This document shows positions 1-5,681 of a stretch of 5,704 bases of DNA, one piece after another (position 1 is the first letter of the stretch; every line of letters starts with the position of its first letter). The position numbers were made by a program, and so were the translations under genes. The stretch comes from Lachnospiraceae bacterium. GTDB taxonomy: Bacteria; Bacillota; Clostridia; Lachnospirales; Lachnospiraceae. Below the pieces are notes generated by a model. That model saw only the letters and a program-made list of their open reading frames with translations, ran no database searches and had not been told where the DNA came from. The stretch is taken from assembly GCA_900770535.1 (NCBI GenBank), contig CAAHDV010000218.1, positions 1-5,704 of the forward strand, given 5' to 3'.

Positions 1-671
1 AACATCTGTCCCATGGCGGCTACCACCGTCATCCAGGAAAAGTTTTCTACGTTCGGTACCAGGAAATATTTGATTCCGGCACCGGCACCCGGTCTGGTCA
101 TGGAATAGCCCGCAATGATGACAGACAGCACGATCAGGATCGGCATCATGAATTTGGATACACGCTCAATGCCGTTTCGCACACCCGCGTAAATGATAAA
201 CAGGGTAAAAAACGCAAAGGCGATAAAGCAGATCTCTGTTACTGCTCCGTTGGAAATGAAGGCGGAAAAATTTCCGTCCTCCGCAAGCTGCGCGCCGTGT
301 CCAGTCAGGTATCCGAACAGATACCGGATAACCCAGCCGCCGATTACGGAATAATACGGCACAATCAAAATCGGGATAATGGCATTAATCCAGCCGCCAA
401 AGGAAAACCAGCCGGATTTGCCAAAGGTATGATAAGCTCCTACCGGGCTTTTTTTTGTCATGCGTCCGATGGATGTCTCTGCTACGATCATGGTGTAGCC
501 AAAGGTCAAAGCCAGTAAAATGTAAATCAGCAGAAAAATTCCTCCACCGTATTTTGCAGCCAGATACGGGAAACGCCAGATATTTCCCAGTCCCACCGAA
601 GCACCCGCTGCCGAAAGCACGAACCCGAGCTTTCCGGAGAAGCTGCTTCGCTTTTTATGATTTTTGCTCAT
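1..671 (-). CDS. Sodium:neurotransmitter symporter family transporter (SNF/NSS, LeuT fold), N-terminal part
   Basis: Reading leftward from the ATG at 671, the frame is open to the window edge and gives 223 residues. NSS members usually have about 440-510, so roughly half is missing. TM1 (residues 15-36) carries the family hallmark GASVGLGNIWRFP. N30 matches the LeuT sodium ligand Asn27 and R33 matches the gate Arg30. Further hydrophobic helices lie near 43-64, 93-119, 144-163 and 173-190, and the TM3 tyrosine pair is Y106-Y107. The end AAMGQM fits the start of TM6. By family knowledge this is a plasma-membrane Na+-coupled symporter for an amino acid or related amine; the substrate cannot be told. 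The start is supported by GGAGG at 681-677, 5 nt upstream. It has its own promoter and is separated from the ECF operon by a terminator. There is no sign of damage other than truncation by the window. Confidence 0.95.
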   Translation of the reverse strand, partial: MSKNHKKRSSFSGKLGFVLSAAGASVGLGNIWRFPYLAAKYGGGIFLLIYILLALTFGYTMIVAETSIGRMTKKSPVGAYHTFGKSGWFSFGGWINAIIPILIVPYYSVIGGWVIRYLFGYLTGHGAQLAEDGNFSAFISNGAVTEICFIAFAFFTLFIIYAGVRNGIERVSKFMMPILIVLSVIIAGYSMTRPGAGAGIKYFLVPNVENFSWMTVVAAMGQM

Positions 672-716
672 AAGTTCCTCCAGTTAATTAAATTAAGTTT
701 TACGCACTATCTGGCA

Positions 717-745
717 ATTATAGCATAACAAAACCCCCGCTTCAA
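717..745 (-). promoter_or_regulatory. Sigma-A-like promoter of the SNF transporter gene
   Basis: On the minus strand there is a perfect extended -10, TGCTATAAT (725-717), and a -35-like TTGAAG (745-740), separated by a 17-nt spacer. The predicted start is near 710, giving a leader of about 39 nt before the ATG at 671. The -35 hexamer lies in the loop and 3' arm of the terminator hairpin that ends the upstream operon. This is inferred from motif match and position only. Confidence 0.65.
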
Positions 746-756
746 GCAGGGGTTTT
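730..756 (-). terminator. Rho-independent terminator of the phosphorylase-ECF operon
   Basis: AAAACCCC (756-749 on the minus strand) pairs with GGGGTTTT (737-730). A U.G wobble at 748/738 and three inner pairs (747-745 with 741-739) close a 3-nt loop. As minus-strand RNA this is a near-continuous 12-bp stem followed by TTTTGTT. On the plus strand the wobble becomes a C/A mismatch, so the structure favours leftward transcription. It begins 45 nt past the EcfA stop, as expected for the operon end. It could work weakly in both directions because the outer arms are A4/T4. Confidence 0.85.
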
Positions 757-800
757 ACAAAATAAAATGGAATTTTCTTTCAAATCTTAGATATTGCGCA

Positions 801-2636
801 TCAAGAGACCTGATCTTTCAGAATCTCCTCCACTGTCAGATAGCTCTTCTCATACCCAAGGGCCTCGCAAAGCTGCATCACATAAGGCTTTTGCAGGCGG
901 GCTTTCTTTAATGCGTCTTCCTGCGCGAACACTTCTTTTGCGATTCCGTCTGCCAGCACCTGACCATGAGCCATAATGATGACACGCTCAAAGTTTTCTG
1001 CCACAAAGTCCATGTCGTGGAGAATGGCAATAACCAGTTTTCCACGCTCAGACAGGCTGCGGATGATGCCGCCGATGATCTGCCGTCCCTTCCAGTCCTG
1101 GGCAATGGTCGGCTCATCCAGGATCAGCACGTCGGTGTCCATGGCCAGTACGGAAGCAATAGCGGTCATCTTGCGCTCATAAAGTTCCAGATCGTAAGGA
1201 TTCTCTTTTTCCTTGCCGGTCAGACCAGTCAATTCCAGTGCACGCTGCGCTTCTTTTTTTGCCCGTTCTGAATCCATACCGATGTTTAACGGACCAAACA
1301 AGATCTCATCCATAACATTATACTTGAAGATCTGGTCATCCGGGTTCTGGAACACATAGCCGACATTTCCGGCCAGCATAGCTACTGTCTTGCCGGAGAT
1401 ATCTTCACCGTGAAAATAAATGGAACCGGAGACCGGCTTCAACAGGCCCTTTAAGAGTTTGACCAGCGTGGTCTTGCCCGCGCCGTTCTGACCGATGATG
1501 GCGGTCGGGCGCTTATCAAGTTTCATGTTCAGGTTCTTTAAGACCGGGATATCTGCCAGATAGGAGAAGTCCAGATTTTCGATGCGGAACTGTTCATCAC
1601 AGGAAGCGGATGCGTCGGGCTGTACAGCAGGCTGCGCCGATCCAGACATTTCTCTCGCTGCCGCATTCTGAGGCTGCGCGTCTCCGGCGCCCGCCAAAGC
1701 ATCCTGCATCGGCGCCGATTCTGTACCTGCCGCATCCGCTCCTGCTGTTTCCTGCGCATGTTCCACGCCATCCGCGCACTCCTGCGCTTGTGCCCCCACC
1801 TTCTTCTCCTTCAGCACTTCCGCCGCCTCTTCCACCGTCACCGGATAGGTTCCATCTGCCAGCGTCACCTGCTCCGCCTTACAGATGCGGGTGAAGGCCG
1901 GTGCCTGAATTCCGTAAGTATTCAGATCCGGCATGGAAAATACTTTCTGCGGCGTGTCAAACGCAATCTGTTTTCCCTTATGCAAAAGCAGAATGCGGTC
2001 ACAGTAAGCGGCCAGCTTCTCAATCTTCTGCTCAATCATTAAAATGGTGATGCCGGAACCGGTCAGGGTTTCCACGGACCGAAAGACCTCATCGCTTCCC
2101 TCCGGGTCCAGCTGAGAGGTCGGCTCATCCAGGATCATCACATCCGGGCGCATAACCAGCACGCTGGCAATGGCCACGCGCTGCATCTGGCCGCCGGACA
2201 GATCAAAGGGATTGCGGTCCCGGTACTGCCAGATATCCAGAAGCTTTAAGGCCTCCTCCACCCGGTTTTTCATTTCTTCGGCCGGCACACCCAGGTTCTG
2301 CATGCCAAAAGCCACTTCCTCGTATACATTATCCTTTGCGCCGGAAAGCTGGTTGAACGGGTTCTGGAATACCAGTCCCACATGACCGCAGAGCTGCGCC
2401 ACCGGAGTCTTTCCGGCCTCCATGCCGTCTACCATGACTTTTCCGCCGTAGGCTCCCTTATAAAACTGTGGCACCAGTCCCATAATGGCCTGGCTCAGCG
2501 TACTCTTTCCGGCCCCATTTTCCCCGATAATGCCAATAAACTCGCCCTTTTCCACGGAAAAGTCCAGTCCGTCCAGCGCCAGCTCCTTTGCGTGGGGATA
2601 ACGGTATCGTAAGTTTTCAACGGTTATCACAGACAT
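801..2636 (-). CDS. ECF transporter energizing ATPase, two fused ABC domains (EcfA-EcfA' type)
   Basis: This is the cytoplasmic motor of an ECF importer: two nucleotide-binding domains in one chain of 611 residues. NBD1 has Walker A GENGAGKST (38-46), Q-loop Q91, signature LSGGQ (146-150), Walker B ILDEP (D170, E171), and Gln203 where the switch His is expected. NBD2 has Walker A GQNGAGKTT (382-390), Q430, a degenerate signature LELYE (483-487), Walker B ILDEP (D507, E508) and switch His540. An Ala/Gln/Glu/Asp-rich, probably disordered linker (about 279-347) joins them. I chose the ATG at 2636 because GGAGG at 2649-2645 lies 8 nt upstream. The ATG at 2651 (616 aa) contains that site within itself and has no good site of its own. 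The start overlaps the end of EcfT by 10 nt, implying translational coupling. The architecture resembles YkoD-like ATPases, but the substrate is set by the S component. Confidence 0.93.
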   Translation of the reverse strand: MSVITVENLRYRYPHAKELALDGLDFSVEKGEFIGIIGENGAGKSTLSQAIMGLVPQFYKGAYGGKVMVDGMEAGKTPVAQLCGHVGLVFQNPFNQLSGAKDNVYEEVAFGMQNLGVPAEEMKNRVEEALKLLDIWQYRDRNPFDLSGGQMQRVAIASVLVMRPDVMILDEPTSQLDPEGSDEVFRSVETLTGSGITILMIEQKIEKLAAYCDRILLLHKGKQIAFDTPQKVFSMPDLNTYGIQAPAFTRICKAEQVTLADGTYPVTVEEAAEVLKEKKVGAQAQECADGVEHAQETAGADAAGTESAPMQDALAGAGDAQPQNAAAREMSGSAQPAVQPDASASCDEQFRIENLDFSYLADIPVLKNLNMKLDKRPTAIIGQNGAGKTTLVKLLKGLLKPVSGSIYFHGEDISGKTVAMLAGNVGYVFQNPDDQIFKYNVMDEILFGPLNIGMDSERAKKEAQRALELTGLTGKEKENPYDLELYERKMTAIASVLAMDTDVLILDEPTIAQDWKGRQIIGGIIRSLSERGKLVIAILHDMDFVAENFERVIIMAHGQVLADGIAKEVFAQEDALKKARLQKPYVMQLCEALGYEKSYLTVEEILKDQVS

Positions 2637-3400
2637 CCTACAATCCTCCATGCCACAGCCGCCAGAATACAGAGCCCAAGGAGAATCGTGATCTCACGGT
2701 CTCCCTTGTGGCGTGCCCGCTCTGCCAGCCAGGTTTTCTTCTTTCCCGCGCCGAAACCGCGCACCTCCAGGGCAATGGCCCTCTCTCTGGTATTGATCAG
2801 GGAGCTCATGACCACCGGGGAGATCAGCGGCAAAAATGCCTTCGCGCGGGTTCTCAAGTTTCCTTCTGTCTCCAGTCCGCGGCTGCGCTGGGCATCCATG
2901 ATAGTGTTCATGGTTCCCATCATCTGCGGAATAATCTGGAATACCGAAGTCACGATGTAGCCAAACCGCGGGGAAAAACCTTTTTTCTCCAGCTCGTCCA
3001 CAAACTCGGACGGCTTTGTGGAAAGCACAAAGACCGCGAAGGACAGCAGCATGTTTAAGATATTAAGACCAATATGGAGGGCATAAAATACGCCCTCCCG
3101 GTAAAATTTCAGACCGCCGATCTGAAACAGCACATTTGCGTTTTTCTGGTTAAACAATCCATGGATCAGGAAAATGGTCAGCAGGATCGTAAAGGAAAAC
3201 GCGATCAGCGGCATGGTCTTTTTTAAGATTTTTCCGCTGGCCAGCACCAGAAAGCTGACCGCGATAAACACGCCGAACATCCACAGCCGTCCGGTGATCA
3301 GCGGAATGCTGATGGCCGCGGCTATGTACATCAATTTGGTGAAGGGATGCACCTTTGTCAGGTAGGTCCCGTTATCTACAAAAAGACTGATACTTTTCAT
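2627..3400 (-). CDS. ECF transporter transmembrane component EcfT
   Basis: A membrane scaffold of 257 residues, normal for EcfT (about 250-270). It links the ATPase to the substrate-binding S component. Hydrophobic segments lie near 22-55, 62-83, 104-127, 144-160 and 236-254. The two cytoplasmic coupling-helix motifs are both present: AQRSRG (170-175) and ALEVRG (210-215), whose Arg residues insert into the NBD grooves in known ECF structures. A basic stretch follows (GKKKTWLAERARHK, 219-232). The start ATG at 3400 has only a distant AAAAGGA (3420-3414, 13-nt spacing), so initiation may rely partly on coupling to the S-component gene, which ends 26 nt upstream. The 3' end overlaps the EcfA start. 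CbiQ is the homologous family for cobalt/nickel systems, but no CbiM or CbiN lies nearby. Confidence 0.94.
   Translation of the reverse strand: MKSISLFVDNGTYLTKVHPFTKLMYIAAAISIPLITGRLWMFGVFIAVSFLVLASGKILKKTMPLIAFSFTILLTIFLIHGLFNQKNANVLFQIGGLKFYREGVFYALHIGLNILNMLLSFAVFVLSTKPSEFVDELEKKGFSPRFGYIVTSVFQIIPQMMGTMNTIMDAQRSRGLETEGNLRTRAKAFLPLISPVVMSSLINTRERAIALEVRGFGAGKKKTWLAERARHKGDREITILLGLCILAAVAWRIVGCL
2645..2649 (-). promoter_or_regulatory. Ribosome binding site that decides the EcfA start
   Basis: GGAGG on the minus strand lies 8 nt before the ATG at 2636. It overlaps the upstream in-frame ATG at 2651, so that ATG is unlikely to be the main start. The site lies inside the last codons of EcfT, so ribosomes finishing EcfT would expose it. 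Confidence 0.7.
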
Positions 3401-3426
3401 GTGCAGTTACATTTCCTTTTCTAAGA

Positions 3427-4029
3427 TTAGTCCAGAGTCTCGATCTCGGAATTTGCCTCATACAGTGTGGTCAGCTTGTTCGGAAGACCCTTTAAGATGA
3501 AGAATACCACGATCAGGGTAATCAGCTTATCCGGCACATCTACCACAATCTCATCTAACAGGGATCCTAAGAATACCGGCATGGATGCTGCCTGGGTTGC
3601 TGCAAATACGGCATCACCCCATACATTTCCGGTGGTACCGCCCCAGAACAGTACGTTTAACGGAGTAGAAATAGCAACAGCCACAAGACCTGCCACACAG
3701 GCTGTCACAATAGCCTTCGGGAAGGACTTCATAAAGCCGAGACGCGCCATGATTCCTGCCGCAGCGCCGATGCCAAGGCTGGTCAGCGCATAAATTAAGG
3801 TAATGTTGTCACCTGCGGAAAATCCGTAGATCAGATTGTTGGCCGCGCCGCAGATGGCTCCGATGATCGGACCGCCCAAACAGCCGCCGATGCAGGTTCC
3901 GATGGAATCCAGCCACAGCGGAAGCTTTAACACGCTGGCAAACAGCTTTCCAAGATAGTTGATACCGATGCAGGCCGGGATCAGCACGATCACTGCCGCG
4001 TCAAATTTGGTTTTGAATAAATTCTTCAT
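3427..4029 (-). CDS. ECF transporter S component (substrate-binding membrane protein), substrate unassigned
   Basis: A very hydrophobic 200-residue protein with about six predicted membrane segments, the expected size and shape of an S component. It lies directly upstream of EcfT and EcfA. Recognisable blocks are a Gly-rich DSIGTCIGGCLGGPIIGAIC (41-60) followed by GAANNLIYG, then STPLNVLFWGGTTGN (121-135) and VDVPDKLITLIVVF (163-176). I do not see a clear AxxxA docking motif in TM1. In group I ECF systems the S, T and A genes are encoded together for one substrate, and that is the layout here. The neighbouring nucleoside phosphorylase makes a nucleoside or nucleobase the leading guess, by association only. 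The start chosen is ATG at 4029 with AAAGGG (4045-4040) 10 nt upstream. A GTG at 4038 would add three residues (MCV) and could use AAGGG at 4050-4046. Confidence 0.85.
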   Translation of the reverse strand: MKNLFKTKFDAAVIVLIPACIGINYLGKLFASVLKLPLWLDSIGTCIGGCLGGPIIGAICGAANNLIYGFSAGDNITLIYALTSLGIGAAAGIMARLGFMKSFPKAIVTACVAGLVAVAISTPLNVLFWGGTTGNVWGDAVFAATQAASMPVFLGSLLDEIVVDVPDKLITLIVVFFILKGLPNKLTTLYEANSEIETLD

Positions 4030-4030
4030 A

Positions 4031-4040
4031 ACACACACAC
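4031..4040. repeat. Short (AC)5 dinucleotide repeat in the S-component ribosome-binding spacer
   Basis: Five AC units (GTGTGTGTGT on the coding strand) lie between AAAGGG and the ATG at 4029, and include the alternative GTG start at 4038. A gain or loss of units would alter the spacing. The tract is short, so this may be chance. Confidence 0.4.
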
Positions 4041-4093
4041 CCTTTCCCTTTTGATTGCTTCCGTTTCAGAAGCTGTATTTTTTTCTGCATAAC

Positions 4094-4126
4094 TGCTGCT
4101 GTTCTCACGCTGCTCAAACAGCAGCA
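4094..4126 (-). promoter_or_regulatory. Intergenic hairpin with two mutually exclusive folds (possible attenuator or processing site)
   Basis: In the 110-nt spacer between phosphorylase and S component, minus-strand GCTGCTGTT (4125-4117) pairs with AACAGCAGC (4103-4095), extendable by one A-T pair, around a 13-nt loop. The same 5' GCTGCT (4125-4120) can instead pair with AGCAGC (4114-4109) around the 5-nt loop GTTTG. The larger stem is followed by an A-rich run, not a T-run, so it is not a normal intrinsic terminator. It may set relative expression or mRNA stability of the two cistrons. The function is inference. Confidence 0.5.
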
Positions 4127-4139
4127 TATTTGCCGATGC

Positions 4140-4865
4140 TCATCCTTCCAGCTTCGTCAGTGCCTCAAATGCTGTCAGGATCTCATGTTCCTCGCCCTGG
4201 GCGGTCAGTGTCTCACCGTCCACATAGCGGCCGATGTGCTCAGCTACATTGCCCTTGCAGGCCGCTACCACATTTAAGATAGAAGCAGTCCTCATACCAC
4301 GGATTCTTCCAACTACAAAGAGCGCCGCAGTCTCCATGTCCGACGCCAGCACGCCCTTCCTGGCCCAGTCCTCATAGATAGCCGGATTGTCATCCCGGTA
4401 CAGGCAGTCATGGCTTCTGGCGATGCCAGTGTGGCACCGGTAACCAGCCTCCCTTGCACTCTCCTCACAAGCCGTAAGCAGTCTGTGGTCTGCAACCGCC
4501 GGATAACTGAGCGGTACGTAACCAAGGGAAGTGCCCTCATCCCGCACAGCAGCCTCTACCATGACCAGGTCTCCGACTCCGGCCTCCGGCTGCAGCGCAC
4601 CGCAGCTTCCGATCCGCACAGCGGCTTCCACGCCAATCTTCCGCAGTTCCTCTACCGCAATTGCCATGGACGGCCCGCCCATTCCGGTGGACATGACCAG
4701 AACCGGTACTCCATTCCAGAGTCCGCTGTAGCTCTTATATTCCCGGTTAAAAGCCAACAGCTTTGCGTCTTTTAAATAGCCTGCCGCCCGCTCTGCCCTG
4801 GCCGGGTCGCCCGGCAGCACCGCGTACCGGATTCCCAGATTCTTCGGAAGCTGGATATGCGGCAT
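4140..4865 (-). CDS. Nucleoside phosphorylase, uridine phosphorylase-like (NP-I family), base specificity uncertain
   Basis: A 241-residue cytoplasmic enzyme of the NP-I fold that splits a nucleoside with phosphate into base and (deoxy)ribose-1-phosphate. The length fits the family. Phosphate and ribose residues of E. coli Udp are matched: GDPxR at 19-23 (G26, R30), R41 (R48), R84 and S87 (R91, T94), and SDMETA with M177-E178 (M197, E198); H3 matches H8. However, the Udp uracil-binding pair Gln166/Arg168 aligns with Asp and Pro (about 159 and 161), and the DeoD catalytic Asp204 position appears to be Ala (about 201). The substrate is therefore open. It is the first gene of the ECF operon. ATG at 4865 has GGGAG 8 nt upstream and puts PHI near the N terminus. 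TTG at 4880 has AAGGAGG 8 nt upstream. A GTG at 4886 (248 aa) is only 2 nt from that site. I prefer 4865, moderately. Confidence 0.9.
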   Translation of the reverse strand: MPHIQLPKNLGIRYAVLPGDPARAERAAGYLKDAKLLAFNREYKSYSGLWNGVPVLVMSTGMGGPSMAIAVEELRKIGVEAAVRIGSCGALQPEAGVGDLVMVEAAVRDEGTSLGYVPLSYPAVADHRLLTACEESAREAGYRCHTGIARSHDCLYRDDNPAIYEDWARKGVLASDMETAALFVVGRIRGMRTASILNVVAACKGNVAEHIGRYVDGETLTAQGEEHEILTAFEALTKLEG

Positions 4866-5002
4866 TTTGTTTTCTCCCAATTTCACAACCTCCTTCCCTG
4901 ATTACAGGACGGCCCGCCCATGACAGGGAGCCGCCAGATATTTCATGCCGTTCATTCCAAATCAGTAAAATGTACGCCAATTTGCGAATTTAACAACAAT
5001 TT
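4866..5002 (-). promoter_or_regulatory. Untranslated leader of the phosphorylase-ECF operon with small ORF and ribosome-site hairpins
   Basis: A leader of about 135 nt lies between the predicted transcription start and the phosphorylase. It contains a possible small ORF, ATG at 4955 or 4946 to TAA at 4904-4902 (17 or 14 codons, ending HGRAVL), with only a weak TTTGGA site. Minus-strand TCCCTG (4929-4924) can pair with CAGGGA (4900-4895), which abuts AAGGAGG (4895-4889). A competing CCTG/CAGG stem has loop TAAT at the small-ORF stop, and GGCGGC/GCCGTC can form a further stem. This could control access to the ribosome site. I do not recognise a known riboswitch class here. Confidence 0.4.
4889..4895 (-). 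promoter_or_regulatory. Strong Shine-Dalgarno AAGGAGG upstream of the phosphorylase
   Basis: A seven-base match to the anti-Shine-Dalgarno complement. It stands 2 nt from a GTG (4886), 8 nt from an in-frame TTG (4880) and 23 nt from the ATG (4865), which has its own GGGAG (4878-4874). Spacing therefore favours TTG for this site and ATG for the second one. The true start is ambiguous. Confidence 0.6.
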
Positions 5003-5007
5003 ACACT

Positions 5008-5025
5008 AAAGATAACATTATCCTT
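5008..5025. promoter_or_regulatory. Candidate operator: palindrome overlapping the operon promoter
   Basis: GATAA-CA-TTATC (5011-5022) is a perfect inverted repeat with a 2-nt centre. It extends with one mismatch per arm to AAAGATAACATTATCCTT (5008-5025). It covers the -10 and part of the spacer of the minus-strand promoter, where a bound repressor would block polymerase. No regulator gene is visible in the window, so the binding protein is unknown. AT-rich palindromes also arise by chance. Confidence 0.45.
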
Positions 5026-5037
5026 ACACAAAGTCAA
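5009..5037 (-). promoter_or_regulatory. Sigma-A-like promoter of the phosphorylase-ECF operon
   Basis: Minus-strand TTGACT (5037-5032) and TATCTT (5014-5009) stand 17 nt apart. The -10 is preceded by TG one base upstream (extended -10, TGTTATCTT). The predicted start is near 5002. It is the best such pair in the 327-bp divergent region for leftward transcription. Confidence 0.65.
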
Positions 5038-5090
5038 TGAAATAGGCCAATCCAGAAGCACATTGTTAATAAAATAACATATCATTTTAC

Positions 5091-5119
5091 TTGTAAATTT
5101 CAAATCAGAAAACTATACT
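5091..5119 (+). promoter_or_regulatory. Sigma-A-like promoter of the isochorismatase-like gene
   Basis: TTGTAA (5091-5096) and TATACT (5114-5119) are separated by exactly 17 nt. The predicted start is near 5126, leaving a leader of about 88 nt before the ATG at 5214. An inverted repeat TTTCA (5098-5102) / TGAAA (5119-5123) brackets the spacer and -10 and could be an operator half-site pair. In the leader, ACGGG (5133-5137) can pair with CCCGT (5164-5168). Between 5038 and 5090 I see only AT-rich spacer. Confidence 0.6.
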
Positions 5120-5213
5120 GAAACTTATATTAACGGGCTGTCACGAATCGGATTTTCCAAACCCCCGTCGTATCTTTGCAGCTCTCATTTTCCAGAACAG
5201 GAGGATTTTCAGA

Positions 5214-5681
5214 ATGAGTCAAAACAAGTCAGCGGATCTGCTGCTGGTCATTGATATGCAGAACGTTTATACAAAAGGACAGGAATGGGCCTGCGAGGGC
5301 GTAGAAGCGGCTTCCGCCTCCATTCTTCATCTGTTGGAGAGTCCGACACCGAAGCAGGTCATCTTCACCCAGTACCTGGCCTCAGAACACCCGGAAAGAG
5401 TCTGGAAGGAATACAACGAAGTCAACGCAGCCGTGAATGCCGATCCCTGGCTCAATGAGATGATGCCGGAATTTCTGCCCTGGACAGAAAAGTACCCGGT
5501 ATACACCAAAAGCGTCTATTCCTCGTTTGCGATTCCTGAGGTTGTAAAAGCCGCAAAGAAAGCCGGACGCCTTGTCATCTCCGGCGTGGTAGCAGAATGC
5601 TGTGTGCTCTCTACCGTGCTTTCCGCCATTGACGCAGGCTGTAAGGTCATTTACCTGACCGATGCCGTGGCCGGACTCAGC
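5214..5681 (+). CDS. Isochorismatase-like cysteine hydrolase, truncated by the contig end
   Basis: 156 genuine residues of a family usually about 170-210 long; only the C-terminal end is missing. The expected catalytic triad of the isochorismatase/nicotinamidase superfamily is visible: D14 in LLVIDMQN, K99 in YTKSVYSSF, and C130 in SGVVAECCVLST, at the cis-peptide GVxxxxCV motif. The superfamily hydrolyses amides, ureido groups or vinyl ethers in the cytoplasm. The metal-binding D-x-H motif of nicotinamidases is absent: the matching stretch reads FTQYLASEHPER (51-62). A nicotinamidase is therefore unlikely and the substrate is unknown. AGGAGG at 5199-5204 with 9-nt spacing supports the ATG at 5214. 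It is divergent from the phosphorylase-ECF operon and may share regulation. The frame continues into adapter as RSEEHTS, which is not real protein. Confidence 0.9.

Noticed and set aside
297..673. Two overlapping plus-strand ORFs of 73 and 72 codons
   Set aside because: They lie antisense to the well-supported SNF transporter reading frame and have no family features.
1610..1894. Plus-strand Pro/Ala-rich ORF of 94 codons
   Set aside because: It is the antisense shadow of the Ala-rich EcfA linker, with no ribosome site or recognisable family.
801..4029. Thiamine-precursor (YkoEDC) or cobalt/nickel (CbiMNQO) importer
   Set aside because: The ATPase and EcfT resemble those subunits in general, but no thiamine genes, TPP riboswitch, CbiM or CbiN are seen.
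4747..4980. Minus-strand ORF of 77 codons across the leader and the start of the phosphorylase
   Set aside because: It is out of frame with the phosphorylase, overlaps its 5' end and shows no family features.
4866..5002. Known riboswitch in the operon leader
   Set aside because: I could not match the leader to purine, preQ1, TPP, FMN or other consensus cores by eye; only generic hairpins are visible.
5214..5681. Nicotinamidase, and thus a nicotinamide riboside salvage pathway with the importer and phosphorylase
   Set aside because: The pathway would fit the layout, but the nicotinamidase D-x-H metal motif is missing, so I do not assign it.
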